Notes under the pieces: generated by a model
Told to the model about the DNA's origin: nothing
Database searches by the model: none
What the model saw: the letters and a program-made list of their open reading frames with translations, nothing else
DNA from: an uncultured Limosilactobacillus sp.
GTDB taxonomy: Bacteria > Bacillota > Bacilli > Lactobacillales > Lactobacillaceae
Assembly (NCBI GenBank): GCA_944327195.1
Contig: CALVGV010000006.1
Coordinates: forward strand, 1 to 61,643
DNA: 61,643 nucleotides
Direction: 5' to 3'
Translations under genes and position numbers: made by a program
Shown: positions 15,663 through 26,088 of the stretch, piece after piece
Layout: each line of letters starts with the position of its first letter
How positions within the stretch are numbered: the stretch's first letter is position 1

Positions 15663-16247
15663 ATGTCATATCCACAACTCGCCTTGGACCAGGTATCCGG
15701 CCCGAAGGCAACGATCAAGACGACGATGGGGGAGATTGAACTCCAACTCTTCCCCAAGCAGGCCCCGAAGACGGTCGAAAACTTCATCGCCCTCGCCAAG
15801 CAGGGCTACTACAAGGGCGTGCTCTTTCACCGGGTGATCCCGGACTTCATGGTGCAAACCGGCGACCCAACCGGGACCGGGGCCGGCGGCGAAAGCAGCT
15901 TCGGGCACCCCTTTGAGGACGAATTCTCGCCGGAGCTCTTCAACCTCAAGGGGGCGGTGTCGATGGCCAACGCCGGCCCGAACACCAACGGCAGCCAGTT
16001 CTTCATCGTCACCAACCGCAACCTGACCACCAACCTGGTGGAACAGATGCAGGCGGCCGGCTACCCGGAAGAAGTGATTGACGCCTACCGCCAGGGGGGC
16101 ACCCCGTGGCTGGACCACCACCACACCGTCTTTGGCCAGGTGACCAAGGGGCTGGACGTGGCGATTGAGATCAGCAAGGCCAAGCGCAACCTCCAGGACC
16201 GGCCGGAAGAGGACATCAAGATCGTTGACGTGGTGATCGCCGACTAG
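15663..16247 (+). CDS. Cyclophilin-type peptidyl-prolyl cis-trans isomerase
   Basis: A 194-residue cytoplasmic cyclophilin, with no signal peptide. It has the active-site Arg in FHRVIPDFMVQTGDP, the GSQFFI strand and the DHHHTVFGQV loop, so it should be catalytically competent in protein folding. An extended -10 (TGGTAGAAT, about 15621-15629) and GGAGAG precede it. Its terminator is at 16315-16347. Confidence 0.95.
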   Translation: MSYPQLALDQVSGPKATIKTTMGEIELQLFPKQAPKTVENFIALAKQGYYKGVLFHRVIPDFMVQTGDPTGTGAGGESSFGHPFEDEFSPELFNLKGAVSMANAGPNTNGSQFFIVTNRNLTTNLVEQMQAAGYPEEVIDAYRQGGTPWLDHHHTVFGQVTKGLDVAIEISKAKRNLQDRPEEDIKIVDVVIAD

Positions 16248-16314
16248 GCAACGGTCCGTGGCCTTGCCCGTTCGCAACCGGGGCCCGGCCACCCACTAGT
16301 TAAAGCGTAATTTT

Positions 16315-16347
16315 GGGACCAGGGAAGTTGCCTGGTCCTTTTATTTT
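16315..16347 (+). terminator. Intrinsic terminator of the cyclophilin gene
   Basis: GGACCAGG pairs with CCTGGTCC around a 7-nt loop, followed by TTTTATTTTT. Confidence 0.88.
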
Positions 16348-16414
16348 TGCGACCCGGCCAAGACGACTGTTCGCTTTTTTAGTGATTTTCCTTGTGCCTA
16401 ACCCATAAAATTTG

Positions 16415-16442
16415 TGGTATAGTCAATATGTAAGCGCTTTAT
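16415..16442 (+). promoter_or_regulatory. Extended -10 promoter with cre-like site
   Basis: TGGTATAGT (16415-16423) is an extended -10. Six bases downstream, TGTAAGCGCTTTAT (16429-16442) is close to the palindromic CcpA cre consensus. Covering the transcription start, it would repress the alcohol dehydrogenase when preferred sugars are present. Confidence 0.65.
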
Positions 16443-16468
16443 GAATTTTTGACAAGGAGATGGGTTTA

Positions 16469-17590
16469 ATGAAAATCACTGCTGCGGTTGTTGATCAAAT
16501 GGGGAGCGACTTTGAGCTCCGCGACGACGTTGAACTAGCCCCGATGCAGGCCGACGACCTCCAAATCCACATGGTCGCCTCGGGAATCTGCCACTCCGAC
16601 GAGGCCCTGCGCAAGGGGGACGCCACGATCGACTACCCGATCGTCCTCGGCCACGAGGGGGCCGGGATCGTCGAGAAGGTCGGCCCGGAAGTCAAGAACT
16701 TCAAGCCCGGCGACCACGTGATCCTCTCCTTCTACGGTTGTGGCAACTGCATCAACTGCCTGAAGGGGATGCCAACCAAGTGCCTCAACTACGCCGCCAA
16801 CAACCTCTCCGGGGTGCGGCCGGACGGGAGCGCCCACTTCACCGAAAACGGCAAGCCGGTGGCCGACATGTTCGACCAGTCTTCCTTCACCACCACCACC
16901 GTCGTCCGCGAACGCAACGCGGTCAAGGTGCCGAAGGAACTCGACCTGCGCAAGCTCGGCCCGCTCGGCTGCGGCTACGTCACCGGGTCGGGGACGGTCT
17001 TCAACACTCTCAAGCCGGAACCGGGCTCGACGATCGCCGTTACCGGGACCGGGGCGGTCGGCCTGGCGGCGATGATGGCCGGCAAGATTTCCGGCTGCCT
17101 GAAGGTGATCGCCGTTGACCGGATGCCGGAGCGGCTGGCCCTGGCCAAGGAACTGGGCGCCACCGACACGGTGGACACCACCAAGGAGGACATGGTCAAG
17201 GCGATCCAGGACCTGACCGACGGCAAGGGGGCCGACTACATCGTTGACACGACCGGGGTCACCAAGGTGGAGGAGGACGCCGTGGCCGCCCTCGCCCAGG
17301 GGGGCACCCTGGCGGCGATCGCGGTGACCGCCAACCACATCGACATCAACACCTGGGACGACCTCTGCCCGGCCGACAAGACGATCGTCGGCGTCAACAT
17401 GGGCGACTCGATCCCGCAGGTCGACATCCCGCGGCTGATCAAGTTCTACCAGGCCGGCCAGTTCGACTTCGACAAGACGGAGAAGTTCTACTCCTTCGCC
17501 CAGATCAACGAGGCCAATGCCGACTCGGTTTCCGGCAAGACGATCAAGCCGGTGCTGATCATCGACCCGGACTACGAACCGGGGAAGTAG
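16469..17590 (+). CDS. NAD-dependent zinc alcohol dehydrogenase (class III/aryl-alcohol type)
   Basis: A 373-residue medium-chain dehydrogenase of the longer subtype related to aryl-alcohol and glutathione-dependent dehydrogenases. Catalytic zinc residues are in GICHSDE and GHEGAG. The structural zinc loop CGNCINCLKGMPTKC has all four Cys. The NAD motif is GTGAVGLAA. The start at 16469 has AAGGAG nine bases upstream; an ATG at 16460 touches that site and is rejected. A cre site over the promoter suggests catabolite repression, fitting a role in redox balance or alcohol use. Confidence 0.92.
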   Translation: MKITAAVVDQMGSDFELRDDVELAPMQADDLQIHMVASGICHSDEALRKGDATIDYPIVLGHEGAGIVEKVGPEVKNFKPGDHVILSFYGCGNCINCLKGMPTKCLNYAANNLSGVRPDGSAHFTENGKPVADMFDQSSFTTTTVVRERNAVKVPKELDLRKLGPLGCGYVTGSGTVFNTLKPEPGSTIAVTGTGAVGLAAMMAGKISGCLKVIAVDRMPERLALAKELGATDTVDTTKEDMVKAIQDLTDGKGADYIVDTTGVTKVEEDAVAALAQGGTLAAIAVTANHIDINTWDDLCPADKTIVGVNMGDSIPQVDIPRLIKFYQAGQFDFDKTEKFYSFAQINEANADSVSGKTIKPVLIIDPDYEPGK

Positions 17591-17613
17591 GCGCAAGGAT
17601 TAACAAATCAACG

Positions 17614-17655
17614 AAAGAGGGGCTCCCCGCTAGCCAGTGGGGAACCCCTCTTTGT
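17614..17655. terminator. Bidirectional intrinsic terminator
   Basis: AAAGAGGGG...CCCCTCTTT stem with inner GCTCCCC/GGGGAAC pairing between the convergent alcohol dehydrogenase and TetR genes. Confidence 0.85.
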
Positions 17656-17671
17656 GCTTTCCTTAACAATT

Positions 17672-18274
17672 TTACAGATCGATCCCCAGCACCTGCAGGT
17701 GGCCGAAGAGGGCGAGCTCGATCAGCAGGTGGGTCAGCTTCTGGGCGCTCATCTGCCGCTCCTTGCCCTTGTGGAGCCACCAGGAGAGGACGTTGGTGAA
17801 GATACCGACGATGTAGTTGAGCACCAGCTCCTCGGGGATCTCGCTCCGTTCGGTGATGCCAAACTCGTTCAGGATTGAGCCGATATTGGATGCCAGCAGG
17901 GGGGAGAGCTGGGTCTGGAGGCGGCGCGGCGGCGTCTTGTCGATCATCAAGAGCAGGATCCCGCGGTGGGCGGCGCAGTCCTCCAGCACCGCCGTCAGGG
18001 TCTTTTCCAGCTGGTCGAACATCACCTCGCGGCTGACGAAGAGGAGCGGGTTGCGCAGCGGGGTGAAGATGCCGACCGCCTGCTTGAAGACCTGGTCGGC
18101 CAGGTCCTGCTTGTCGTGGTAGTGGGCGTAGAAGGTGGCCCGGTTGATCATCGCCCGGTCGGCAATCTCCTGGACGGTGATCGCGTCGAGGTTCTTTTCC
18201 TCGCTCAGGGCCACGTAGGCGTTGATGATGTTTTGCTTGGTCCGGCGAACGCGCATGTCTTCCTTAACCGTCAT
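17672..18274 (-). CDS. TetR/AcrR-family transcriptional regulator
   Basis: A 200-residue regulator with an N-terminal helix-turn-helix (ITVQEIADRAMINRATFYAHYHDK, residues about 33-56) and a helical ligand domain of the type that carries a conserved C-terminal half in Firmicutes. It is divergent from the dehydratase activator-like gene. The spacer carries a repeated ATCCAACAC (about 18296-18304 and 18325-18333, roughly 30 bp apart), which may be operator half-sites. Control of the neighbour is inferred. Confidence 0.88.
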   Translation of the reverse strand: MTVKEDMRVRRTKQNIINAYVALSEEKNLDAITVQEIADRAMINRATFYAHYHDKQDLADQVFKQAVGIFTPLRNPLLFVSREVMFDQLEKTLTAVLEDCAAHRGILLLMIDKTPPRRLQTQLSPLLASNIGSILNEFGITERSEIPEELVLNYIVGIFTNVLSWWLHKGKERQMSAQKLTHLLIELALFGHLQVLGIDL

Positions 18275-18435
18275 GTGAAACCCTCCTCAAATGCCATCCA
18301 ACACAATGTCGGAATTCGTTGTCTATCCAACACCCACCAAAATTTTGATGATTGATCGTAACCGGTTTCGGCGCCAAGATATAATTAATAATACTATACA
18401 CGTTGTTGTAAAAAAAGCTCGGGGAGGCAAAGATT

Positions 18436-21400
18436 ATGGGAGAACAACTCTACGGCGGGATTGACGTGGGTTCCACCACGGTCAAGCTCGTGATCATGAA
18501 CGCGGCCCATCAGCTGCTCTTTTCCCGCTACGAACGCCACTACGCGGACGTCAAGGCGGCCAGCGAACGGGTCATCAGGGAAGCAATCGCGGAAATCGGC
18601 GGTGACCAACCAATTTCCTTCACCATCACCGGCTCCGGCGGGATCGGCCTGGCCAACCTGCTCAAGCTCAAGTTCGTCCAGGAGGTGATCGCCTGCACCA
18701 AGACGGTCGAAACCCTGATTCCCCAAACCGACGTGGCGATCGAGCTCGGCGGCGAGGACGCCAAGATCACCTTCTTCGGTGACTCGCTCGAGCAACGGAT
18801 GAACGGGAGCTGTGCCGGCGGGACCGGGGCCTTCATCGACCAGATGGCGGTCCTGCTCGACACCGACGCCGCCGGGCTGAACAAGTTGGCCCGCCAGGCG
18901 GAAAAGATCTACCCGATCGCCAGCCGCTGCGGGGTCTTCGCCAAGACCGACGTCCAGCCGCTGATCAACGACGGCGCCCGCAAGGAGGACATCGCCGCCA
19001 GCATCTTCCAGGCGGTGGTCAACCAAACCATCTCCGGCTTGGCGGCCGGCCACAAGATCCGCGGCCACGTGGCCTTCCTCGGCGGCCCGCTCTACTTCAT
19101 GGACCAGCTGCGCTACCGCTTCATCCAGACGCTGAACCTGACCGAAGACGAGGTCGTCTTCCCGGACAGCCCGCAGCTCTTCGTTGCCGAGGGGGCGGCC
19201 CTTTACGCCCTTGACCAGCCAGTCCTCTCCCTTGACGTGATCCTCGACCGCCTCCTCCACGGGGATTCGACCCTGCTGGCGCCGTCGCACTCGCTGGAGC
19301 CGCTCTTCAAGGATGAAGACGAGCTGGCGGCCTTCCGCAAGCGCCACGCCAAGGACCGGGTCGAGGCCGGCGACCTGGCCCACTACCAGGGGACGGCCTT
19401 TCTCGGCATCGACGCCGGCTCGACGACCACCAAGATCGTGCTGATGTCGGCCGACCACAAGTTGCTTTTCACCGAGTACGACAACAACGACGGCGACCCG
19501 CTGGAAAAGGTCAAGCAGATGCTGCGCGACCTGCAAAAGAAGATGCCGACCAAAGTGACGATCGGCAAGGCCTGCGTCACCGGCTACGGCGAGCACCTGA
19601 TCAAGAACGCCCTCAACGTCGACATCGGCGAGGTCGAAACCGTTGCCCACTACCAGGCGGCCCACTACTTTCAGCCCGACGTCGACTTCATCTTAGACAT
19701 CGGCGGCCAGGACATGAAGGCGATGGCGGTCAAGAACGGCGCCCTGGTCGAGATCAAGCTCAACGAGGCCTGCTCCTCGGGCTGCGGGTCCTTCCTCGAG
19801 ACCTTCGCCACCGGCCTCCAGTACGACATCAAGGACTTCGCCCAGGAGGCGTTGTTGGCCAAGCACCCGGCCGACCTCGGTTAGCGCTGCACGGTCTTCA
19901 TGAACTCCAAGGTCAAGCAGGTCCAAAAGGAGGGGGCCACGATCGGCGACATCTCGGCCGGCCTCTCCTTCTCGATCATCAAGAACGCCCTCTTCAAGGT
20001 GATCAAGATGCGCAGCGCCGAGGAGCTCGGCAGTCACATCGTCTGCCAGGGGGGGACCTTCTACAACGACGCCGTCCTGCGCGTCTTTGAAAAGATCGCC
20101 GGCGTCGACGTCATCCGGCCAAACATTGCCGGTTTGATGGGGGCCTACGGGGCGGCTTTGATTGCCGAAAAGAACTACCAGGCCGGCGACCAGACGAGCC
20201 TGCTCTCGGTGGCCGAGATGGCCAAGCTGACCTTTGAAAAGGAATACATGCACTGCGGTGGCTGCGCCAACAACTGCGAGCTGACGCTGACGATCTTCAA
20301 CGACGGCCGCAAGTTCGTCACCGGGAACCGCTGCGAACGCGGCGAGGACCGCGCCCTCCGTCTCCACGGCCAGCGCCCGCGCAACAACGGCCGGGTCAAC
20401 CTGGTCGAACGCAAGTACAAGGAACTCTTCAAGTACCGCTCCCTGCGGCGCAAGGAGGCCAAGTACGGCACGGTCGGCCTGCCGCGGGTGCTCAACATGT
20501 ACGAGGACTACCCGCTCTGGGCGACCTTCTTTAAGGAGCTGGGCTTCCGGGTGATCCTCTCGCCGCGCGGCAGCAAGGACCAGTACGAAAAGGGGATGGA
20601 GACGATCCCGTCGGACACGGTCTGCTACCCGGCAAAGAACGTTCACGGCCACATCCAGGCCCTGATCGCCAACAAGCACGTCGACCGGATCTTCTACCCG
20701 GCGGTTGTCTACGAGCTCCAGGAAAAGAAGGCCGCCAACAACCACTTCAACTGCCCGATCGTCCAGTCCTACCCGGAAGTGATCAGAAACAACGTCGACG
20801 AGATCCGCTCCGGCCAGGTCGACTACCGCGATCCCTTCCTCAACCTCGCCGACCACAAGTCGACGGCCACGAACCTCTACGAGTGCTTCAAGGACCTCGG
20901 CGTCACCAAGGCTGAAGTCAAGCGAGCGCTGGCGGCCGGCTACCAGGAACTGGATCGCTTCCACCAGATGGTCCACAACTGGGGGGAGGACACGCTGACG
21001 ATGCTCAAGCAAAAGGGCGAGCACGGCGTCGTGCTGGCCGGGCGCCCCTACCACCTCGACCCGATGATCAACCACGGGATCTCGCAGATGATCACCGCCG
21101 CCGGCTTCCACGTGCTGACCGAGGACTCGATCGCCCACCTCGGCGACGTCCAGGGCCTGCGGGTGGTCAACCAGTGGTCCTACCACTCCCGCCTCTACGC
21201 CGCCGCCCGGATCGCCGCCAAGACGCCGGAGCTCGAGTTCGTTCAACTCAACTCCTTCGGCTGCGGGCTGGACGCGATCGACACCGACCAGGTCGAGGAG
21301 ATCATGAGCCAGTACAACCGCCTCTATACCTGCCTGAAGATCGACGAGGGGGACAACCTCGGTGCCATCCGGATCCGGATCCGCTCGCTCAAGGCGGCGA

Positions 21401-22746
21401 TCAAGGAGCGGACCGAAAAGCAACTCCACCCGGAGAAGCTCTACGACAACCCGACCCCGGTCAAGTTTACCAAGGAAATGAAGCAGGAGCACTACACCCT
21501 ACTCTTGCCGATGCTTTCGCCGATTCACCAGCACAACCTGGTCGACGTGGCCCTCAAGGCCTCGGGCTACAACGTGGTCAACCTGCCGATCAAGGACCGG
21601 CGCTCGGTCGACGTCGGCACCCGCTTCGTCAACAACGACGCCTGCTACCCGGCGATCATCTCGATCGGCCAGATGATCGAGGCCCTGCAAAGCGGCAAGT
21701 ACGACCTCGACCACACGGCGGTGATGATGAGCCAGACCGGGGGTGGCTGCCGGGCCACCAACTACATCCCGCTGATCAGAAAGGCGCTCAAGGACGCCGG
21801 CTTCGGTCAGGTGCCGGTGGTCTCGATCTCGCTGGGCAACCAGGGGGTCGAAACCACGCCGGGCTTCACCTTCACCCTGCCGCTGGTCAAGCGGGCCTCC
21901 CTGGCCTTCCTCTACGGCGACCTCTTCGAGCGGCTGGTCTACCACACCCGGCCGTACGAGGTGAAGAAGGGGAGCACCAACGCCCTCTACGAAGACTGGC
22001 TGAAGCGGGTACGGCCAAACGTCGAGAACGGCAGCTTCAAGGAATTCAAGAAGAACGTCAAGGCGATCGTCCACGACTTCGACACCCTGCCGGTCCGCAA
22101 GGTCGTCAAGCCGAAGGTCGGCGTGGTCGGCGAAATCCTGGTCAAGTACTCGCCGATTGCCAACAATGACATCGTCGGCACCCTGGAAAAGGAGGGGGCC
22201 GAGGCGGTCGTGCCCGACATCGTTGGCTTCATGAATTACTCGCTCTACAACCAGGTCTACCGCCACCGCCACCTCGGCGCCAAGGCCGGGGCCGAGGTCT
22301 TCGCCGAGGTCCTGCTGCGGCTGATCAAGCAGGCGCAAAAGCCGATGGACGAGGCCCTGCGCGCTTCCACGCACTTCGAGGGGATCACCCCGTGGGAAGA
22401 AGTGGTTGCCGGGGCCAAGCCGGTGCTCTCGCTCGGGAACATGACCGGGGAAGGTTGGTTCCTGCCGGGCGAAATGGTTGAACTGTTGCGCAGCGGGGTC
22501 AACAACATCGTCTGCATGCAACCGTTCGGCTGCCTGCCGAACCACATTGTCGGCAAGGGGATGCTCAAGGAGCTTCGGCGCCAGTACAAGGGTGCCAACC
22601 TGATGCCGATTGACTACGACCCGGGTGCCTCGGTGGTTAACCAGCTCAACCGGATCCGGCTGATGATGGCGACCGCCAAGAAGCGGGTTGCCGAGGAGCA
22701 AGGCAGTGCTCGCCCGGCAACCATCGCTGCTACTGCCGCCCTGTAG
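18436..22746 (+). pseudogene. 2-hydroxyacyl-CoA dehydratase activator-like protein, interrupted by an in-frame amber codon
   Basis: The two open frames (18436-19884 and 19900-22746) form one continuous coding frame of about 1,436 codons, the usual size of the fused activator found in lactobacilli. Order: two tandem ASKHA ATPase domains (BadF/BcrA type), a DUF2229-like part with HCGGCANNC-type cysteines, then an HgdB-like dehydratase-related part. Each ATPase half has cysteine pairs that in HgdC hold a 4Fe-4S cluster: SCAGGTG and SRCGVF in the first, ACSSGCG and RCTVF in the second. A TAG at 19882-19884 replaces the residue just before the last of these; by comparison with the first half it should be Ser (TCG to TAG, one base). 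No ribosome site precedes the ATG at 19900. Function in lactobacilli is unknown. Confidence 0.82.
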
Positions 22747-22750
22747 TGGG

Positions 22751-22900
22751 GGGCCTCCGCTCCGCGAAAATTGCGGGCCGTGACGATGGTGGGCACAACT
22801 TTGAGCCCCTCCGGGTCTCAAAGCTTGGCCTTTCACTAGGCGGTAAACCGCCAAGTGAAATCTCACCATCTTGGCCCGCATTTTCGTTCCGCTCCGGCCC
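22751..22900 (+). repeat. Structured dispersed repeat, family 1, copy 1
   Basis: Starts four bases after the stop codon at 22746. Pairings: P1 22765-22779 with 22873-22886; P2 22785-22791 with 22864-22870; P3 22799-22805 with 22817-22823; P4 22831-22837/22839-22843 with 22848-22852/22854-22860, closed by a TAAA loop. P1 and P2 enclose the two hairpins P3 and P4, giving a closed branched shape. There is no T-run at the end. A weaker shared tail (GGCARC ... GGCCRCAACC) continues to about 22950. Confidence 0.85.
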
Positions 22901-23011
22901 GGCAACTTGACGGACGGGTGGCCGCGGTTTGAGTAGTGGCCGCAACCCTCTTTTCGATTACTATGTAACGGATAAAGATGCCACAAACCGTGGTGTTCCA
23001 TTTCATTGCAA

Positions 23012-23057
23012 GTCAAAACACCCTTAGTGCTGCGAGCTTTTGTAGCACTAAGGGTGT
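23012..23057 (-). terminator. Terminator between convergent transcription units
   Basis: A 15-bp stem (AACACCCTTAGTGCT with its complement). On the minus strand it is followed by TTTT, so it best serves the LysR gene that ends at 23392; on the plus strand only TTT follows. Confidence 0.7.
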
Positions 23058-23192
23058 TTCCCGTTATATATGAATGTACCGGTCAGATTAGGGGGCGGTA
23101 ATGAAAGTAACGTCTTGCGGCCGTGTGAAATTAGCGGGGAGGCGGGGGTTGTGGCCTTATCGCAATCAGCGGCCACTACTGCACTATAGTTG

Positions 23193-23386
23193 CCGGGGGC
23201 GGAGCGGGGGAGACCCGGAACCTCAGGGGTAGCGGGTTTCCCGCTTAGACCAAGGCCGAGCTTGAAGACCCGGCGGGGCTTCAAGTCGTGCCCACCCCGT
23301 TCCAGTGTTCCGGAAGCTCCCCCGCGGAGCCCCCTCTCTAACGTCACTATCGTCACGGTCCCGCCCCGTTCGCGGAGCGGAGGCCC
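23193..23386 (-). repeat. Structured dispersed repeat, family 1, copy 4 (divergent, composite)
   Basis: Read on the minus strand it begins six bases after the LysR stop codon with the same GGGCCTCCGCTCCGCG head. It keeps the P3 hairpin (CTTGAAG ... CTTCAAG) and a P4-position hairpin with another sequence (AGCGGG/CCCGCT). It also contains an inserted segment (GCTTCCGG ... ACTGGAACGGGGTGGGC) shared with the extra head unit of copy 2, so it looks like a recombined or nested element. The 645 bases between 22747 and 23391 hold this, copy 1 and one terminator but no gene. Confidence 0.7.
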
Positions 23387-23391
23387 TCCAC

Positions 23392-24291
23392 CTAGCGCCG
23401 CTCGGCCGACTTCGCCAGCCCATCCCAGAGGGCCTGCTTGGTCGGGGTCATCGGCACCGTCGTCCGGGTAACCGCCGAAACCAGGAAGGCCGGTTGCTCG
23501 GGGTCGGTCAGCGGAACCCTGACCACGTTATCCGAATCCAGCACCGCAAGGTCGGTCAGGTAGGCGATCCCCAAGTTGTCGGCAACCATCGACTTGAGGA
23601 TGTGGACGTCGTTGGTCTGGTAGAGCTTGCGCGGGCGGAAGTGGTTGTGCTGGGCCAAAAAGCGCAGCGCCTGCTGGTGAATGAACTCGTTTTCCCGGGC
23701 GAGGGTGAGGAAGGACTCGTTCTTCAGCTCGGCAAAGGCGACCCCGGTCTCGCGGCGCTTGGCCAGCGGGTGGTTCTTGGCGACGATGATCTCGATCGGG
23801 TAGGAGGCCAGCACCTCGGCGTGAAGGCGCGGGTAGGCCAGCGGGGCGGTCGAGCCGAGGAGGGCCATGTCGAGGTCCCCCTGCTGGACCATCTTTAATA
23901 GGTGGGCCGACCCGTACTCGAAGGACTCGATCTTGGGCATGATCCCGGCCTTCATCAGCTGGGGGGTCAGCGGCGGGAAGTAGTAGTTGCCGATGATCGG
24001 CGGCAGGCCGAAGCGGATGTTGGCCTCCTTGGAGTGGGCGATTTCCTTGCGGGCAACGGCAATCTCGTTCAAGATCGCCTGGGCGTGGAGGTAGAACTGC
24101 TGGCCGTCGCCGGTCACCCGCAACTCGCGGTGGGACTGGTCGCGGATGAAGAAGGCGGTCGCAAACTCCTTTTCCAGCCGCTTGATTGCCATCGTGATCG
24201 TCGGCTGGCTGACGCCAAATTTTTCGGCGACCTTAGAAAAATTTTTCAGTTCCACCAGGGCGCAATAATATTTGATGTCCTTTACGTTCAT
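23392..24291 (-). CDS. LysR-family regulator, likely MleR-type
   Basis: A 299-residue regulator with an N-terminal winged helix-turn-helix (NFSKVAEKFGVSQPTITMAIKRLE) and a LysR substrate-binding domain. It is divergent from two malolactic enzyme genes, the classic position of MleR, which activates malolactic fermentation in response to malate. The start at 24291 has GAGGTG seven bases upstream. The functional link is inferred from position. Confidence 0.88.
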   Translation of the reverse strand: MNVKDIKYYCALVELKNFSKVAEKFGVSQPTITMAIKRLEKEFATAFFIRDQSHRELRVTGDGQQFYLHAQAILNEIAVARKEIAHSKEANIRFGLPPIIGNYYFPPLTPQLMKAGIMPKIESFEYGSAHLLKMVQQGDLDMALLGSTAPLAYPRLHAEVLASYPIEIIVAKNHPLAKRRETGVAFAELKNESFLTLARENEFIHQQALRFLAQHNHFRPRKLYQTNDVHILKSMVADNLGIAYLTDLAVLDSDNVVRVPLTDPEQPAFLVSAVTRTTVPMTPTKQALWDGLAKSAERR

Positions 24292-24433
24292 CGGAAAACA
24301 CCTCAATTCCGGGATTTATCGCTGGTCATATCAACTATTATTATACCACGCGGCGTGGTTGACTATCCCTTTTTCCCGGGGCTAGACTGTGGGCGTTAAT
24401 TGGTTACGCGATTTGGAAAAAGAGGTAATTAGC

Positions 24434-26059
24434 ATGTCAAAAGCGATGGAAATCTTGAACAACCCCTTCATTAACAAGGGGACGGCCTTCACCCTGGAGG
24501 AACGCAAGCAGCTCGGCCTGCTCGGCGCCCTGCCGGCCAAGGTGCGGACCCTGCCGCAACAGGCCGAAGAGACCTACGCCCAGTTCAAGGACAAGCAACC
24601 GGGGATTGAGCAACGCAAGTTCTTGATGGAAGTCTTCAACACCAACCGGACCCTCTTCTTCTACCTGATGGGCCAACACATCGTTGAGTTCATGCCGGTG
24701 ATCTACGACCCGGTGATCGCCGAATCGATCGAAAACTACAGCGAACTCTTTATCCAACCGCAACAGGCGGCCTTCCTTTCGATTGACGACCCCGACGACG
24801 TCAAGGATCGGCTGAAGAACGCCGCCGACGGCCGGGACATCCAGCTGATCGTTGTCACCGACGGGGAGGGGATCCTCGGCATTGGTGACTGGGGGATCAA
24901 CGGGGTCGACATCTCGGTCGGCAAGCTGATGGTCTACACCGCCGCCGCCGGGATCGACCCGGCCAAGGTGCTGGCCGTCGGCATCGACGCCGGGACCAAC
25001 AACGAACTCCTCCTCAAGGACCCCGAATACCTGGGGCTCAAGCACAAGCGGGTCACCGGCGAGCGCTACTACGCCCTGGTCGACGAATTCGTTAAGGCCG
25101 CCAAGGAACTCTTCCCGGAGGCCCTCCTCCACTTCGAGGACTTCGGCCGCGACAACGCCGCCGTCATTCTCAACAAGTACAAGGACCAAATGATGGTCTT
25201 CAACGACGACATCCAGGGGACCGGGATCATTTCCCTGGCCGGGGTGCTCGGCGCCCTCAACATCTCCAAGGAAAAGCTGGCCGACCAGAAGTTCCTCACC
25301 TTCGGCGCCGGCACCGCCGGGATGGGGATCGCCAAGATGCTCTTTGACGAACTGGTTCGCCAGGGGATGGCGCCGGCCGAGGCCAAGAAGCACTTCTACC
25401 TGGTCGACGTCCAGGGCCTGCTCTTCGACGACACCGAGGGGCTGACGCCGGAACAAAAGCAGTTCACCCGCCAGCGGAGCGAATTTGCCAACGCCGATCA
25501 GCTGACCGACCTGCTTTCAATCGTCAAGGCGGTTCAACCGACGGTGATGATCGGGACCTCCAAGCAACCGGGCGCCTTCACCGAAGAAGTGGTTAAGGAA
25601 ATGGCCGCCCACACGGACCGGCCGATCATCTTCCCGATCTCCAACCCAACCAAGCTGATCGAGGCCCAACCAAAGGACATCCTCAAGTGGACCGACGGCA
25701 AGGCCCTGGTGGCCGCCGGGATTCCGGTGCCAAACGTCGAATTGAACGGCGTCACCTACCAGATCGGCCAGGCCAACAACGCCCTCGTTTACCCGGGGGT
25801 TGGCTTCGGGGCGATCGCGGCCAAGACCAAGGTGGTCAACGAAAAGATGCTGGCGGCGGCCGCCCACGCCCTCGGTGGGATCGTCGACCCCGACCAAGCC
25901 GGCGCCGCCGTCCTGCCGCCGGTGGCCAAGCTGCAATCCTTCACCACCAGGGTGGCCGAGATCGTGGCCCAGTCGGCCATCGACCAGGGGCTGGCCGACC
26001 CGAGCGTCACCGACGCCAAGCAGGCGGTGGCCGCACTGAAGTGGGAACCAAAGTACTAA
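24434..26059 (+). CDS. mleS: Malolactic enzyme (first of tandem pair)
   Basis: A 541-residue cytoplasmic NAD- and Mn-dependent enzyme that converts L-malate to L-lactate and CO2. It has the malolactic hallmarks: VIYDP with the catalytic Tyr (Y91), [13 protein letters not shown] (W153), metal ligands in HFEDFGRDN and FNDDIQGTG, and the Rossmann segment FGAGTAGMG. Length equals the known malolactic enzymes. The start at 24434 has AGAGGT upstream. A second, closely similar gene follows after 29 bases, so the two are probably one operon. No malate permease gene lies next to them. Confidence 0.93.
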   Translation: MSKAMEILNNPFINKGTAFTLEERKQLGLLGALPAKVRTLPQQAEETYAQFKDKQPGIEQRKFLMEVFNTNRTLFFYLMGQHIVEFMPVIYDPVIAESIENYSELFIQPQQAAFLSIDDPDDVKDRLKNAADGRDIQLIVVTDGEGILGIGDWGINGVDISVGKLMVYTAAAGIDPAKVLAVGIDAGTNNELLLKDPEYLGLKHKRVTGERYYALVDEFVKAAKELFPEALLHFEDFGRDNAAVILNKYKDQMMVFNDDIQGTGIISLAGVLGALNISKEKLADQKFLTFGAGTAGMGIAKMLFDELVRQGMAPAEAKKHFYLVDVQGLLFDDTEGLTPEQKQFTRQRSEFANADQLTDLLSIVKAVQPTVMIGTSKQPGAFTEEVVKEMAAHTDRPIIFPISNPTKLIEAQPKDILKWTDGKALVAAGIPVPNVELNGVTYQIGQANNALVYPGVGFGAIAAKTKVVNEKMLAAAAHALGGIVDPDQAGAAVLPPVAKLQSFTTRVAEIVAQSAIDQGLADPSVTDAKQAVAALKWEPKY

Positions 26060-26088
26060 ATTTTAAATTGGGGGAGTAGGCGAAGAAC

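Noticed and set aside
19882-19884. Genetic code change in which TAG is a sense codon
   Set aside because: Many intact genes in the window end with TAG, so TAG acts as a stop codon. Only occasional read-through or mutation can explain the two breaks.
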